Source: Pontibacter oryzae (lineage in GTDB: Bacteria; Bacteroidota; Bacteroidia; Cytophagales; Hymenobacteraceae). Taken from it: 64,000 nt of DNA. The notes under the pieces are model-generated. The model saw only the letters and a program-made list of their open reading frames with translations, had not been told where the DNA came from and ran no database searches. The stretch lies in contig NZ_QWGE01000001.1 in NCBI RefSeq assembly GCF_003576375.1, positions 496,001 through 560,000 on the forward strand. The letters run 5' to 3'. The translations under genes and the position numbers were made by a program. Shown piece after piece: positions 1-7,633 of this stretch; the first letter of the stretch is position 1, and every line of letters begins with the position of its first letter.

Positions 1-709
1 TCGTTAGCTGCACGCTTCTGTGCTTTACGAAGGCTGCGGCATATACTAGCTGATCATCGGTGGATAAATTAAGTTTAGAGAGCACATGCCCGGCAGCATC
101 AAAAAACTTCTCGACCGCCTCACGGTCGTTGATCCGCTGCACCGTAACTTTTAGCTCCTCCCACTTGTCTAGGTTGGCGCCATCCGAGGGTCCATTTTGA
201 GGCTGCAGCAAGCCACCTATATACGGCAGGTCCTGGCCTGCTTGAGTGCTGTATATAGAGTTAATCAGCCTGCTCAGCTCTACAGGGGACTCAGTAAGAT
301 AGGCTCCTTGGTTCAGCTCCAACTTCTTATTATAGAACACCTTGCCTTGCTTCCTAATCTGGTCTAACTGTGCTCTGTTCTCTTCCCGCAGCAGCTTGTC
401 TCTAGTGACTACTGGGTTTAATATCCTAAAATCCTTCAATGGCACCATATAAGCCAAGCCCACTCCGTTAGAGTGCTGCGATCCATCTGCCTCGGTAAAT
501 TTTCCTGCCGCCAGTGAGATGCCGGTGATGCCATAGTTGTCCGTCAGGTGCAGTATGACATCATTCGGCTCTACCTCCCTCATAGTGCTGTAAATGTCTA
601 CGCCGCTGCTACTCTTCGTAGCCGACCATAAGGCCTTGCCTAAGATAGGCTCTCCCTTCAGCCTATCGTCTCTGCCCTTGACGAGCTTTTTCTCAATCCA
701 AACCTTCAT
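1..709 (-). CDS. McrB-like restriction protein, N-terminal part (runs off the window)
   Basis: An open frame of 236 codons starts at an ATG at 709 and leaves the window at base 1 with no stop. A TAA lies in frame ten codons upstream, so this ATG is the first possible start. The first 90 residues (MKVWIEKKLVKGRDD..., then LWSATKSSSGVDIYSTMREV and VILHLTDNYGITGIS) resemble the N-terminal modified-base-reading domain found in front of McrB-type GTPases, which recognise modified cytosine and work with an McrC nuclease. The AAA/GTPase part would lie outside the window, so the assignment rests only on the N-terminal domain. It stands outside the integrated element that begins at 1380, which suggests that this tRNA locus collects defence genes. 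Confidence 0.6.
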   Translation of the reverse strand, partial: MKVWIEKKLVKGRDDRLKGEPILGKALWSATKSSSGVDIYSTMREVEPNDVILHLTDNYGITGISLAAGKFTEADGSQHSNGVGLAYMVPLKDFRILNPVVTRDKLLREENRAQLDQIRKQGKVFYNKKLELNQGAYLTESPVELSRLINSIYSTQAGQDLPYIGGLLQPQNGPSDGANLDKWEELKVTVQRINDREAVEKFFDAAGHVLSKLNLSTDDQLVYAAAFVKHRSVQLT

Positions 710-1244
710 ACGCCTGTTTGTTTTTCTTACAGTCAGTTAGTAGTAGTTAATAGTTCTACTTTTTGAGCACAGCAATCAGCTTCAAAAGTATAAATATATA
801 CATATACAATATCGTAAAGAAACGTTCTACTTATATTTTCTAAATGGAAGTAGATGGTAGTATGGCATCGTTATAATTACAAAACTTCATGTCTCGCTAA
901 ATAGAAGATAAAGTTTGAGCACCCCTTTTCTACAAAAGCTATTAAGCATCCGGATCTCGTTATGAAGTCCGCTAAATTTAGTGGAAGTATTACTGTCCTA
1001 CACTTTAAGCGCTAAAAGCAGAGTCGCTAATTTTAAGATGTGCAAAAACTGTATTTAAACAAAAGAGTGCTAATTAGATTCCTTTTGTAAATGCTTCATT
1101 TCGGTAAGCCTATCTGGGCTTGAAACAGGGACAGCAGTCCTAGAGGTTACCCATTCCATCCACTGAGCAGTTGTTTCTCATTTTAAAACTCGGCCCTCAT
1201 AGTTTACTTCTCAGACGAAAGTTTTTCTAAGGGTGTGGAGAGTT
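710..1244. other. Intergenic stretch without recognised genes
   Basis: AT-rich sequence between the McrB-like gene and the hairpin at 1245. Apart from a candidate promoter for the McrB-like gene near 783-809, I see no convincing reading frame, RNA gene or repeat in it. Confidence 0.5.
783..809 (-). promoter_or_regulatory. Candidate promoter of the McrB-like gene
   Basis: On the minus strand TACTTTTG (783-790) fits the Bacteroidota -7 consensus TAnnTTTG exactly. A TTG lies 16 bases further upstream (807-809), slightly closer than the usual 19-21 base spacing. The box is 73 bases before the ATG at 709. Confidence 0.35.
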
Positions 1245-1284
1245 ACTATAGGAGCTTTCTTTAAATAAAGAAAGCTCCTATAGT
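1245..1284. terminator. Long perfect hairpin
   Basis: Two 19-base arms (1245-1263 and 1266-1284) are perfectly complementary, with only two bases between them. The arms carry AGGAGCTTTCTTT and its complement. There is no long T-run, so it may be a processing or bidirectional stop signal rather than a classic terminator. Confidence 0.45.
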
Positions 1285-1345
1285 TGTTGATTATATGTAC
1301 AATGTTTTAAATAATGAGAACCTTCAAGGTGTTATTTGCACATAA

Positions 1346-1380
1346 AAAAAGCCCCTCTACGCAATGTAGAGGGGCTTTTT
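1346..1380. terminator. Displaced terminator of the tRNA-Arg gene
   Basis: Fifteen-base perfect arms (1346-1360 and 1366-1380, core GCCCCTCTAC) enclose a five-base loop, with A and T runs on both sides, so it can work in either direction. It abuts the left 23-bp att copy. Before integration it would have followed the tRNA-Arg 3' end directly. The element supplies a replacement at 32946-32980. Confidence 0.75.
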
Positions 1381-1402
1381 GTGATCCCGTTTGGATTCGA
1401 AC
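1380..1402. repeat. Left att core (copy of the tRNA-Arg 3' end)
   Basis: Identical to 32991-33013 over 23 bases and covering the T-arm and acceptor 3' strand of tRNA-Arg. After ATTCGAAC the sequence departs (TAAAATAC against CAAAGACC in the real tRNA), so this is only an attachment remnant and not a tRNA gene. Confidence 0.9.
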
Positions 1403-1508
1403 TAAAATACAGCATAGAACATCAAAAGACAAAAAACACCTTTAAACAAGCTTATTAGGGGCTTTATTTTTCTACAAAACAACAAAAGATAATAAAATAC
1501 ATCATTGC

Positions 1509-1530
1509 ACTTGACCTATAACTTGACCCA
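1509..1530. repeat. Left copy of the inner 22-bp repeat (probable integrase arm site)
   Basis: Exact copy of 32919-32940. It is itself two ACTTGACC units separated by TATA. It lies between the att core and the integrase start, where arm-type binding sites of tyrosine recombinases are expected; that role is inferred. Confidence 0.7.
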
Positions 1531-1563
1531 TATTACCTTTCATAAAAAATTGAAAGGAAAGAG

Positions 1564-2781
1564 ATGGCTACCACCAAACTTATCATCCGAGAAAATAAAC
1601 CTAACAAAAAAGGGGAATGTGTTATCTATGTTCGGTACACCCATGAACAGAAATCTATACAAGTAAGCACAGGTGAAAAAATTCTACCTGGGTACTGGGA
1701 TGCAGAGAACGAGAAAGCAAAAAGATCTCTTCGTGGTTACACTACCCTTAACAGTGCCATTGAAGCTAAAGAGGATGAAGTTAAAGAGATTGCCAATATA
1801 GCTAAATCTATAGGTGTTGATCCTACTATAGAGTACGTCAGAGAAAAGTTAAGTGAGTCCAAGGCACCTAGCAGTAAAAAAGAGCCTGACTTTTATGCCC
1901 TTTATAAAAGCTGGGTAGAGGAGAACAAAGGCAGAAAAGTCCCAGGGTTTTTAGCCCAGCAGCTGAGCACGCTAAACCTCATTGAGGAGTTTGAAAAGGA
2001 GAAAGGCTATAAGATTACCCTTGACAGGATTGATATGGCCTTCTATAATAAATTTACTACCTGGCTAATGGTAGAAAAAGAGCGAACCGCAAATACAGTA
2101 GGAAAACACATCAAGCACATTAAGGCTTTCTTAAATCATCTAACACACCTCGGAATTAATCAAAATCTTGCGTTCAAGAGCAAAAGCTTCAAAAGGCTTA
2201 ATACAAAAACAGACATCATTTACCTCACCCGGAAAGAGCTTGACAAGCTGTTTGATTTTGATCTATCTAAAGACAAACGCCTAGATAGGATCAGAGATAT
2301 TTTTATCTTTGAGTGTGCCACAGGATTAAGATACTCAGACATACAAAACCTAAAGCCTGAGAACATAAAGGAAGATTATATTGAATTCACTACAATTAAG
2401 ACCAGGGACAAGCTGATCATTCCTTTAAGCAAGTATGCCAAGCATATTATAAAGAAGTATGACGGGCAGTTACCAGCAACCATCACTAACCAAAAGATGA
2501 ACAAGGCTCTAAAAGACCTTGGAAAGCATTGTGGTATTGACAGCGTAGAGCAGAGGGTAACATACACCGGCAGCAAAAGAGTTGAAAAGAACATTCCTAA
2601 ACACGAGCTATTAACCACGCACTGTGCTAGGCGAACTTTCATTACCCAAAGTTTGGAAAGAGGTTTAAGGCCAGAGGTTATAATGAAGATCACCGGACAT
2701 AAGGATTTAGCTACTATGATGAGGTACGTAAAAATTACAGAGAATACTGTTAAAGAGGAGATGTTAAAAGCTTGGGCATAA
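1564..2781 (+). CDS. Tyrosine recombinase / site-specific integrase
   Basis: This 405-aa protein integrates and excises the element at tRNA-Arg. The first 90 residues form an arm-type DNA-binding domain (KLIIRENKPNKKGEC..., GYWDAEN) and a SAM-like core-binding domain follows at about 110-200. The catalytic domain has Arg in ATGLRYSDI (about residue 256), a beta-hairpin Lys region near TIKTRDKLIIPL, the His-x-x-Arg box in THCARRTF (about 352-355), a second His in ITGHKDLATM (about 378) and the nucleophile Tyr in MMRYVKI (about 388). All core residues are present, so it should be active. Architecture and length match the integrases of Bacteroidota islands and conjugative transposons. It starts 34 bases after the inner 22-bp repeat and reads away from the left border. 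Confidence 0.95.
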   Translation: MATTKLIIRENKPNKKGECVIYVRYTHEQKSIQVSTGEKILPGYWDAENEKAKRSLRGYTTLNSAIEAKEDEVKEIANIAKSIGVDPTIEYVREKLSESKAPSSKKEPDFYALYKSWVEENKGRKVPGFLAQQLSTLNLIEEFEKEKGYKITLDRIDMAFYNKFTTWLMVEKERTANTVGKHIKHIKAFLNHLTHLGINQNLAFKSKSFKRLNTKTDIIYLTRKELDKLFDFDLSKDKRLDRIRDIFIFECATGLRYSDIQNLKPENIKEDYIEFTTIKTRDKLIIPLSKYAKHIIKKYDGQLPATITNQKMNKALKDLGKHCGIDSVEQRVTYTGSKRVEKNIPKHELLTTHCARRTFITQSLERGLRPEVIMKITGHKDLATMMRYVKITENTVKEEMLKAWA

Positions 2782-2797
2782 GTACAAATTAGGTTGT

Positions 2798-3820
2798 ATG
2801 TGGTATTATTTAGACTGTTCCGGACTTGGTATCTCAAAAAGCTTCTCAATAAGCTTCGACGCATATTGTACGTATAAACAGAAACACCAGGAGTTATCTT
2901 CTGATATTGAAACATTTTCAGGAAAACTTGAATTTTTTAAAAATAATAAACAATTATTCATATTCCCCTTCAACCACTTCACTGTAAGACTGGATAACGA
3001 ACCTCATTATAAGTTCGATTTTAAACCTTCTGAATACTTAGCAGAAATCTATATATACAATCATTGGTTTGTGGAGATGAGCATGGATTGTTTAACCAAT
3101 GCCGCTCATCAATACACTGATATTCTATTTAAATCATGCGCGCAACTTTGGAATAATTTTTTAAAAAAAGAAGATGACCTACCACCACTGAAAAAATTCG
3201 TTAAGTACGAAAAAATGAAATTTAGAGAATTATGTGAGCTTTATGCTCCAGGAAGATTTGACTTTTATTATAAATTTGACATAAATAAAGATGATTTTTG
3301 GGGGCCAAAGCATGAAATATCTAAAGATTATTGGACGGAGATTTTTGTCAAAGAAACCGTAGATTATATAATTAAGCTAGAGAGATACAATCAAAAAAAA
3401 ATACATGAGCAATTAGCTCTAGCTAACTCGTCTATCAATTTTAGTGAAGCCCCATCTTTACCAGCTAAACCAGCAGCACGCACAGCAGTTGATTCAAAGA
3501 CTAAAGAAGTTACATTCCTACAGTTATTTCGAAGCAATCAAGAGAATGTAGATCGTTTTATTACCATGCTTGTTAAATATGAGTATCTAACTCATGACTT
3601 GAAATGGAATTTTGATTTCTACAGGCCCGGATTGTTAGTGCCTATCATAGACTATCTTGAAAAAGAAAGTATCATAAGAAATTTAAGCAACAGAAGTAAA
3701 CTCGGTGAAATCTTCAATAAGCAGTTCGGCCAGATAATGTCGATTAGAAATTATAGCAAGCCCAAGATGACGTTGGGCCTAGATAGTAACTTAAGAAGGG
3801 ATTTGGAAAGCTTAAAATAA
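2798..3820 (+). CDS. Hypothetical protein beside the integrase
   Basis: A 340-aa protein beginning 16 bases after the integrase stop, so probably co-transcribed with it. It is rich in aromatic and charged residues (NHWFVEMSMD, FDFYYKFDIN, KWNFDFYRPG). It has no signal peptide or membrane segment. A poor middle segment (SEAPSLPAKPAAR, about 220) separates an N-terminal part from a helical C-terminal part of about 110 residues. I do not recognise a family. Its place next to the integrase suggests a role in the element's own life cycle, but nothing in the sequence shows which. Confidence 0.65.
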   Translation: MWYYLDCSGLGISKSFSISFDAYCTYKQKHQELSSDIETFSGKLEFFKNNKQLFIFPFNHFTVRLDNEPHYKFDFKPSEYLAEIYIYNHWFVEMSMDCLTNAAHQYTDILFKSCAQLWNNFLKKEDDLPPLKKFVKYEKMKFRELCELYAPGRFDFYYKFDINKDDFWGPKHEISKDYWTEIFVKETVDYIIKLERYNQKKIHEQLALANSSINFSEAPSLPAKPAARTAVDSKTKEVTFLQLFRSNQENVDRFITMLVKYEYLTHDLKWNFDFYRPGLLVPIIDYLEKESIIRNLSNRSKLGEIFNKQFGQIMSIRNYSKPKMTLGLDSNLRRDLESLK

Positions 3821-3830
3821 TAGTATCTTG

Positions 3831-3870
3831 TTTGGTCCAAGCTGTTCCAAATTGTTCTAAATCGTTCCAA
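3831..3870. repeat. Four 10-bp tandem repeats (iteron or operator array)
   Basis: Four consecutive decamers, TTTGGTCCAA, GCTGTTCCAA, ATTGTTCTAA and ATCGTTCCAA, share the pattern nntGTtCcAA with a period of exactly one helical turn. An inverted GAAC follows at 3874-3877. The array lies between the gene ending at 3820 and the HTH gene starting at 3941, so it is a likely binding array for an element-encoded regulator or replication protein. Confidence 0.65.
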
Positions 3871-3940
3871 ACAGAACAACGATAAGCTTTAATACATAGC
3901 GAAGGATAACATTGCAGAGTATTTAAAACTCATAACAATT

Positions 3941-4261
3941 ATGTCCTTCAAATTACCCCAAGAAGTATTTGACCAGATAGTACTGGCAGCGCAGCAAGGC
4001 TGTGAAAACGCATTCCTAAAGTATAAAAAGGAAACCCCTTCTCCTTTACCTCCCCTTATTAAAGAGTTCTTTACAGAGCCCGAATCACGCGAATTTCTAG
4101 GTGGCATCAGTCGCTCCCTTTTCAATAAGATTAGGAAGCAAGGCATGCTAAACACCTACTACTGCGGTGAAGGACGCTGCCTCTTTAGCCGCGAAGAACT
4201 CATCTATTACATCAAAAACAACAACCCTTCTTTAACTCCTAAAATGCAGATAGCTGCTTAA
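3941..4261 (+). CDS. Small helix-turn-helix protein (excisionase/AlpA-like)
   Basis: A 106-aa protein. After an N-terminal helical segment (FDQIVLAAQQGCENAFLKYK) it has a MerR/AlpA-like winged-helix segment at about 50-95: EFLGGISRSLFNKIRKQGML, then TYYCGEGRCLFSREELIYYI. That pattern (helix, turn, recognition helix, then a tyrosine/glycine wing and SREEL) is typical of the DNA-binding proteins Bacteroidota elements carry after their integrase, which act as excisionases or regulators. It directly follows the 10-bp repeat array, which is a good candidate for its binding site. The start ATG at 3941 is the first in frame and no other start fits better. Confidence 0.75.
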   Translation: MSFKLPQEVFDQIVLAAQQGCENAFLKYKKETPSPLPPLIKEFFTEPESREFLGGISRSLFNKIRKQGMLNTYYCGEGRCLFSREELIYYIKNNNPSLTPKMQIAA

Positions 4262-4309
4262 TCTCCTGCCTGTGTTTCACTCAAGTAAATTCACCACTTT
4301 AAGTACGAA

Positions 4310-4729
4310 ATGAATACTAATGTTTTACAATACCAGGTGCAAGAGCTATCACGAACTGATTGCTTTTTGAGGGATACTGCGTCACCGCCAAATAATCACA
4401 TGTATAGCACATATTCCCCGCCCTCCCCCGGCCTAAACCAGCTGGCTGGCATTATCAGCAAAGAGCGCAGCATACTGGAGACATACGCCGCCAGTTCAAC
4501 GGCTAGCCAGAAGGTAGTTGAAACCAGAGACAGCCTTCTACAGTCACTGGCAGGAGCCTACAACCAGATATATGCTGAGATTGTAGCAACGAAGAGGTTG
4601 CTGCACACCGACAGGTGGTTACTGGTAGAGGAACAGATCAAGCTGCTGCAGGAAAGCGCACCGCTTGACGGCATTCACATTAGGCTGACGCTGGGAAACG
4701 GGAACAGATACGGATTCATAAACCTATAG
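4310..4729 (+). CDS. Hypothetical protein of the element's left module
   Basis: A 139-aa protein of unknown family. The first 40 residues look disordered (TASPPNNHMYSTYSPPSPG). The rest is predicted helical, with a coiled-coil-like stretch (ISKERSILETYAASSTASQKVVETRDSLL is the region at about 47-75). It ends four bases before the ATPase gene at 4734, so the two are probably translated together and may act together. No catalytic motif is visible. Confidence 0.55.
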   Translation: MNTNVLQYQVQELSRTDCFLRDTASPPNNHMYSTYSPPSPGLNQLAGIISKERSILETYAASSTASQKVVETRDSLLQSLAGAYNQIYAEIVATKRLLHTDRWLLVEEQIKLLQESAPLDGIHIRLTLGNGNRYGFINL

Positions 4730-4733
4730 CGTC

Positions 4734-5966
4734 ATGATAGACTACACTCCCGTTTCCGCAGCCAACGCGACTAGCAGGCTAGTTCCCCACGGTCATAATG
4801 GTATACAAGATGCGTTTGCCATGGATATGCCGAGAAGCCCTAGCCACTGTAAACCAAAGGATTCCGGCGACTGGCCGGAAGGAATACAGGCGAACATCAA
4901 GCTGATTGAGGATAATGCTTCCAAAGCCATTGTGCGATCTCCGCCCATCATCAAGCTAAACGGCAAGGGAATCATCTGGAAAAGGACGATCAACATCATC
5001 CAGGGCAAGTTCGGCTCGCACAAGAGCCGATTGGCTGAGATGCTTCTAAGCCTACTGCTTTCCGGCAGGTACTGCGATACGGACTTCTGCGACTTCACCA
5101 AAGACGAGCTGATTCTGTTTCTGCTGGCGTACGTGGATACAGAGCGCAACCAATCGGAGCAGTTTCCGATGGCCATTCAGCATATCAGAAGGCTAGCCGG
5201 GCTTGATCCCTTCCAAAGCCACGACCGATTGATTCCCTACAGCCTAATAGGGTTTGAGAGGCAGCAAAGGCTGAAAGCCCTGAAAGCGTTTGTGGAGGCG
5301 GCGATGCAGAAGTCATCTCACCATCTGTTTATCCTGCTAGACGTGGTAACGGACTGCATTGGGGACTTCAACAACGCATCGGAGTCGCTGGAGCTGTTTG
5401 ACTTTCTGAACCGGCTCATCAACGACCATAACATCACCTTCCTGCTCATCATCCACGAGAACCCTGGCACTGACAAAGCCAGGGGGCATACTGGTACAGA
5501 AGCTTCCAATAAAGCCTCCACCATCATGCAAATAGGTTTTGAGAAGGTCAATAACAAGGACAGTGATTTAATCGCAGTGAAGTTCCTAAAGCTTAGAAAT
5601 GGTAAGAAGCCTGATCCGCTCTACCTCTACTTCGATGAGAGCAGGCACTGCCTGTCACGTGCTAGCCAAGAGATGATTAATAGCACCATGCAGGAGAAGC
5701 GGAAGAAAGCAGACACCGGTATGATAGCCGATTGCCTACGTGAGCTACTGATGGAGCCAAAAAAGCAAAAAGACTTGGTGGAGGAGCTGTCGGCAATGTT
5801 CGGTGCCCACGCCAACACCGTTAAAGACCGCCTGAAGGAGATAGCAGAGCAGCGAATGACGATCAATAGCGCTAACGGCATCCCGTGCGAACTGGCCATA
5901 GAGGAAAGTGCCGGTAAACCTACCATGTACAGCCTAGTTCCTAGCCTGGAATCATGGGCAGCGTAG
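4734..5966 (+). CDS. RepA/DnaC-like AAA ATPase
   Basis: A 410-aa protein with an ATPase core of the RecA/RepA (AAA_25) kind. Walker A is IIQGKFGSHKSRLAEM (about 85-100), Walker B is FILLDVVTDCIGDF (about 200), and FLLIIHENPGTDKARGHTG (about 240) is a sensor region. The C-terminal 80 residues form a winged helix (MIADCLRELLMEPKKQKDLV, then HANTVKDRLKEIAEQRM). RepA-like proteins of this build are hexameric helicases or loaders that start replication of plasmids and mobile elements. Here it would let the excised element replicate, but no origin was identified with certainty; the 10-bp array at 3831 is one candidate. Codon use and GC content are higher than in the defence cargo. Confidence 0.75.
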   Translation: MIDYTPVSAANATSRLVPHGHNGIQDAFAMDMPRSPSHCKPKDSGDWPEGIQANIKLIEDNASKAIVRSPPIIKLNGKGIIWKRTINIIQGKFGSHKSRLAEMLLSLLLSGRYCDTDFCDFTKDELILFLLAYVDTERNQSEQFPMAIQHIRRLAGLDPFQSHDRLIPYSLIGFERQQRLKALKAFVEAAMQKSSHHLFILLDVVTDCIGDFNNASESLELFDFLNRLINDHNITFLLIIHENPGTDKARGHTGTEASNKASTIMQIGFEKVNNKDSDLIAVKFLKLRNGKKPDPLYLYFDESRHCLSRASQEMINSTMQEKRKKADTGMIADCLRELLMEPKKQKDLVEELSAMFGAHANTVKDRLKEIAEQRMTINSANGIPCELAIEESAGKPTMYSLVPSLESWAA

Positions 5967-5972
5967 TGTATT

Positions 5973-6022
5973 TACCCAAACACGAACAGTGGCCTATATA
6001 GGCGGGTGTTTGTGTTTGGGTA
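5973..6022. repeat. Nested inverted repeat between the ATPase and HTH genes
   Basis: Outer 11-base arms (TACCCAAACAC at 5973-5983 and its complement at 6012-6022) enclose a perfect 12-base palindrome, GCCTATATAGGC (5992-6003). With no T-run on either side it looks more like a protein-binding site than a terminator. It lies 123 bases before the next start codon. Confidence 0.55.
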
Positions 6023-6144
6023 CCTTCGCGGCCCTCCAACCCAATGCTACATTACCATTCCACAAAATTAACCAAAGGCTGTACTCTCAATGGCGCAGCC
6101 GACATTACCTATCATTTAACAATAAAATAAATCGATTCTTAACC

Positions 6145-6894
6145 ATGGAAAAAGAGAACATTGCCGCTCAAGTGCAGCGGCTGCGGATGGCAGGCGCCTC
6201 CATCCGCGATATCGTTAGAACGCTTGGTGTAAGCAAATACACCGTGGAAAAAACGCTCAAAGAACTGGAGGCAATGAGGCTCCAAACGATCCACCTAGCG
6301 GTGTCTGAAGACTCGGTATCAACAGCAACAGACACTGCCATGACTGTTGCTCAGACAGCAACAGACGCTGATCAGACAAGCCCAGACAGCAGTCAAAATG
6401 AGCAACAGACAGGCAGCAACACGTTGCTATCTCGTGTTGATGCACTACTAAACGGTGCTTCTACAGAAGAAATAGAGCCTCAAAAAGCCGAAAAACAGCT
6501 GAATAGCACCTATTCCTTTGATGTGATGCAGCTTTTATCGGATTACAAGAAGCTCATGGTGTTGTTGCTCCGTGATGTGAGCCAGGGGCGAAATGTGTGG
6601 CTGAATGTGGTCAATAACAAGTACCTAAAGGAGCTGGCCAGGCTGCAGGAGGAAGCTAGGCATCTGTGCCAGCGCGATGACAGGGAGTATGAACGGCTAC
6701 AGCTAATACAGGTGCTCATAGCGTGTGAGGCTTATCTGAGAAACGTGCTGCTGACACCGGAGGCGCACGGCTCCATGTTCGGCCTTCACTGGGTGATGCT
6801 ACCAAAGAACGAGCGGATACTGGCACTGTGCCGGACAAAATTTAGTGCCGAAAATCTATTTACCTACACCCATGGTTGTGAGGCAGCCGCATAA
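6145..6894 (+). CDS. Helix-turn-helix protein of the element
   Basis: The frame is open from a GTG at 5989, but that part crosses the inverted repeat and looks non-coding. The ATG at 6145 begins MEKENIAAQVQRLRMAGAS, followed by a clear resolvase/Hin-type helix-turn-helix (IRDIVRTLGVSKYTVEKTL), giving 249 aa. A low-complexity Ser/Thr/Gln/Asp stretch follows at about 55-95, made of repeats around CAGACA at the DNA level. The helical C-terminal domain (about 125-245) is unknown to me. It could be a regulator or a partner of the upstream ATPase in replication. No nuclease, relaxase or recombinase residues are visible. Confidence 0.65.
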   Translation: MEKENIAAQVQRLRMAGASIRDIVRTLGVSKYTVEKTLKELEAMRLQTIHLAVSEDSVSTATDTAMTVAQTATDADQTSPDSSQNEQQTGSNTLLSRVDALLNGASTEEIEPQKAEKQLNSTYSFDVMQLLSDYKKLMVLLLRDVSQGRNVWLNVVNNKYLKELARLQEEARHLCQRDDREYERLQLIQVLIACEAYLRNVLLTPEAHGSMFGLHWVMLPKNERILALCRTKFSAENLFTYTHGCEAAA

Positions 6895-6956
6895 CCAAAC
6901 CATCAAAGGAATAAAAAAATTAAGATGAAAACCTTAAAAGCAAATTACATAACACC

Positions 6957-7379
6957 ATGACTCCAGAAGAAGTTTTTAACCGAGAAGTGGCAGGCTTGAT
7001 CCGTGATTGCCCAAATTTCGAGGCCTGCATAGTTATTAAAGAACATATGAGGCGGCACGGCGAGAAAAGCTATTACCAAGCCCTGCAGCGCCTTGGTGCC
7101 AGCATTGGGATAGAGTACCACGTAGTAGAGGCTAAAAGCCCCAAGACAGGCAAGTTGGAGGCGTGGTGGCCTGCCATCCAGTATAGTAGAGGTAAATCTA
7201 AAACTGGCAAGAAAGAAGTTATAAAGTTCATATCAGCTCCATTTGATTGCCCTATCAAGTGCTATGACTACCTGGCACGGCATTATGTATATAAGCTGAA
7301 TGATACGCCGAATCTGGCCACTCATGTTTTTAAGCAATTCTACTCTGAACCCATTAAAAGTTTACCATTAGCTCTGTAA
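6957..7379 (+). CDS. Hypothetical protein, last gene of the element's plus-strand module
   Basis: A 140-aa protein of unknown family. The N-terminal half is helical (EEVFNREVAGLIRDCPNFEA). The centre is basic and beta-rich (RGKSKTGKKEVIKFI), followed by APFDCPIKCYDYLARHYVY, whose two cysteines could bind metal or be structural. It follows the HTH gene after a 62-base gap and is closed by the terminator at 7416-7468, so it probably belongs to the same plus-strand transcription unit. Confidence 0.55.
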   Translation: MTPEEVFNREVAGLIRDCPNFEACIVIKEHMRRHGEKSYYQALQRLGASIGIEYHVVEAKSPKTGKLEAWWPAIQYSRGKSKTGKKEVIKFISAPFDCPIKCYDYLARHYVYKLNDTPNLATHVFKQFYSEPIKSLPLAL

Positions 7380-7415
7380 CACTTTTTTAGTAATAGCTTT
7401 AGTTAAACATAATTG

Positions 7416-7468
7416 AGATAGTAGAGCAAAAGGAGTCTTTTCTTAGGGCTTCTTTTGCTCTACTATCT
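7416..7468. terminator. Bidirectional terminator between the element's two gene blocks
   Basis: Twenty-base arms (7416-7435 and 7449-7468) pair with one G-T wobble around a 13-base loop. It separates the converging plus-strand replication block and minus-strand defence block. Confidence 0.7.
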
Positions 7469-7633
7469 TCTTGGCTGACGACTGAAAACAATTTAGACAA
7501 CCACCGAGTATCTATTAAGTGTATAGTATACATTAAGCTGCTCTTTTTGTAGCTTGTCCCAGTCCTCCTGACAAATACTCAACTGCTTTCGGCACTCCTT
7601 TGCCACTTCGATATTCATATATACGGCAACGTA

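Noticed and set aside
1380-1402. A second tRNA-Arg gene at the left border
   Set aside because: Only 23 bases of the 3' end are present, and the sequence diverges inside the T-arm; there is no anticodon or D-arm.
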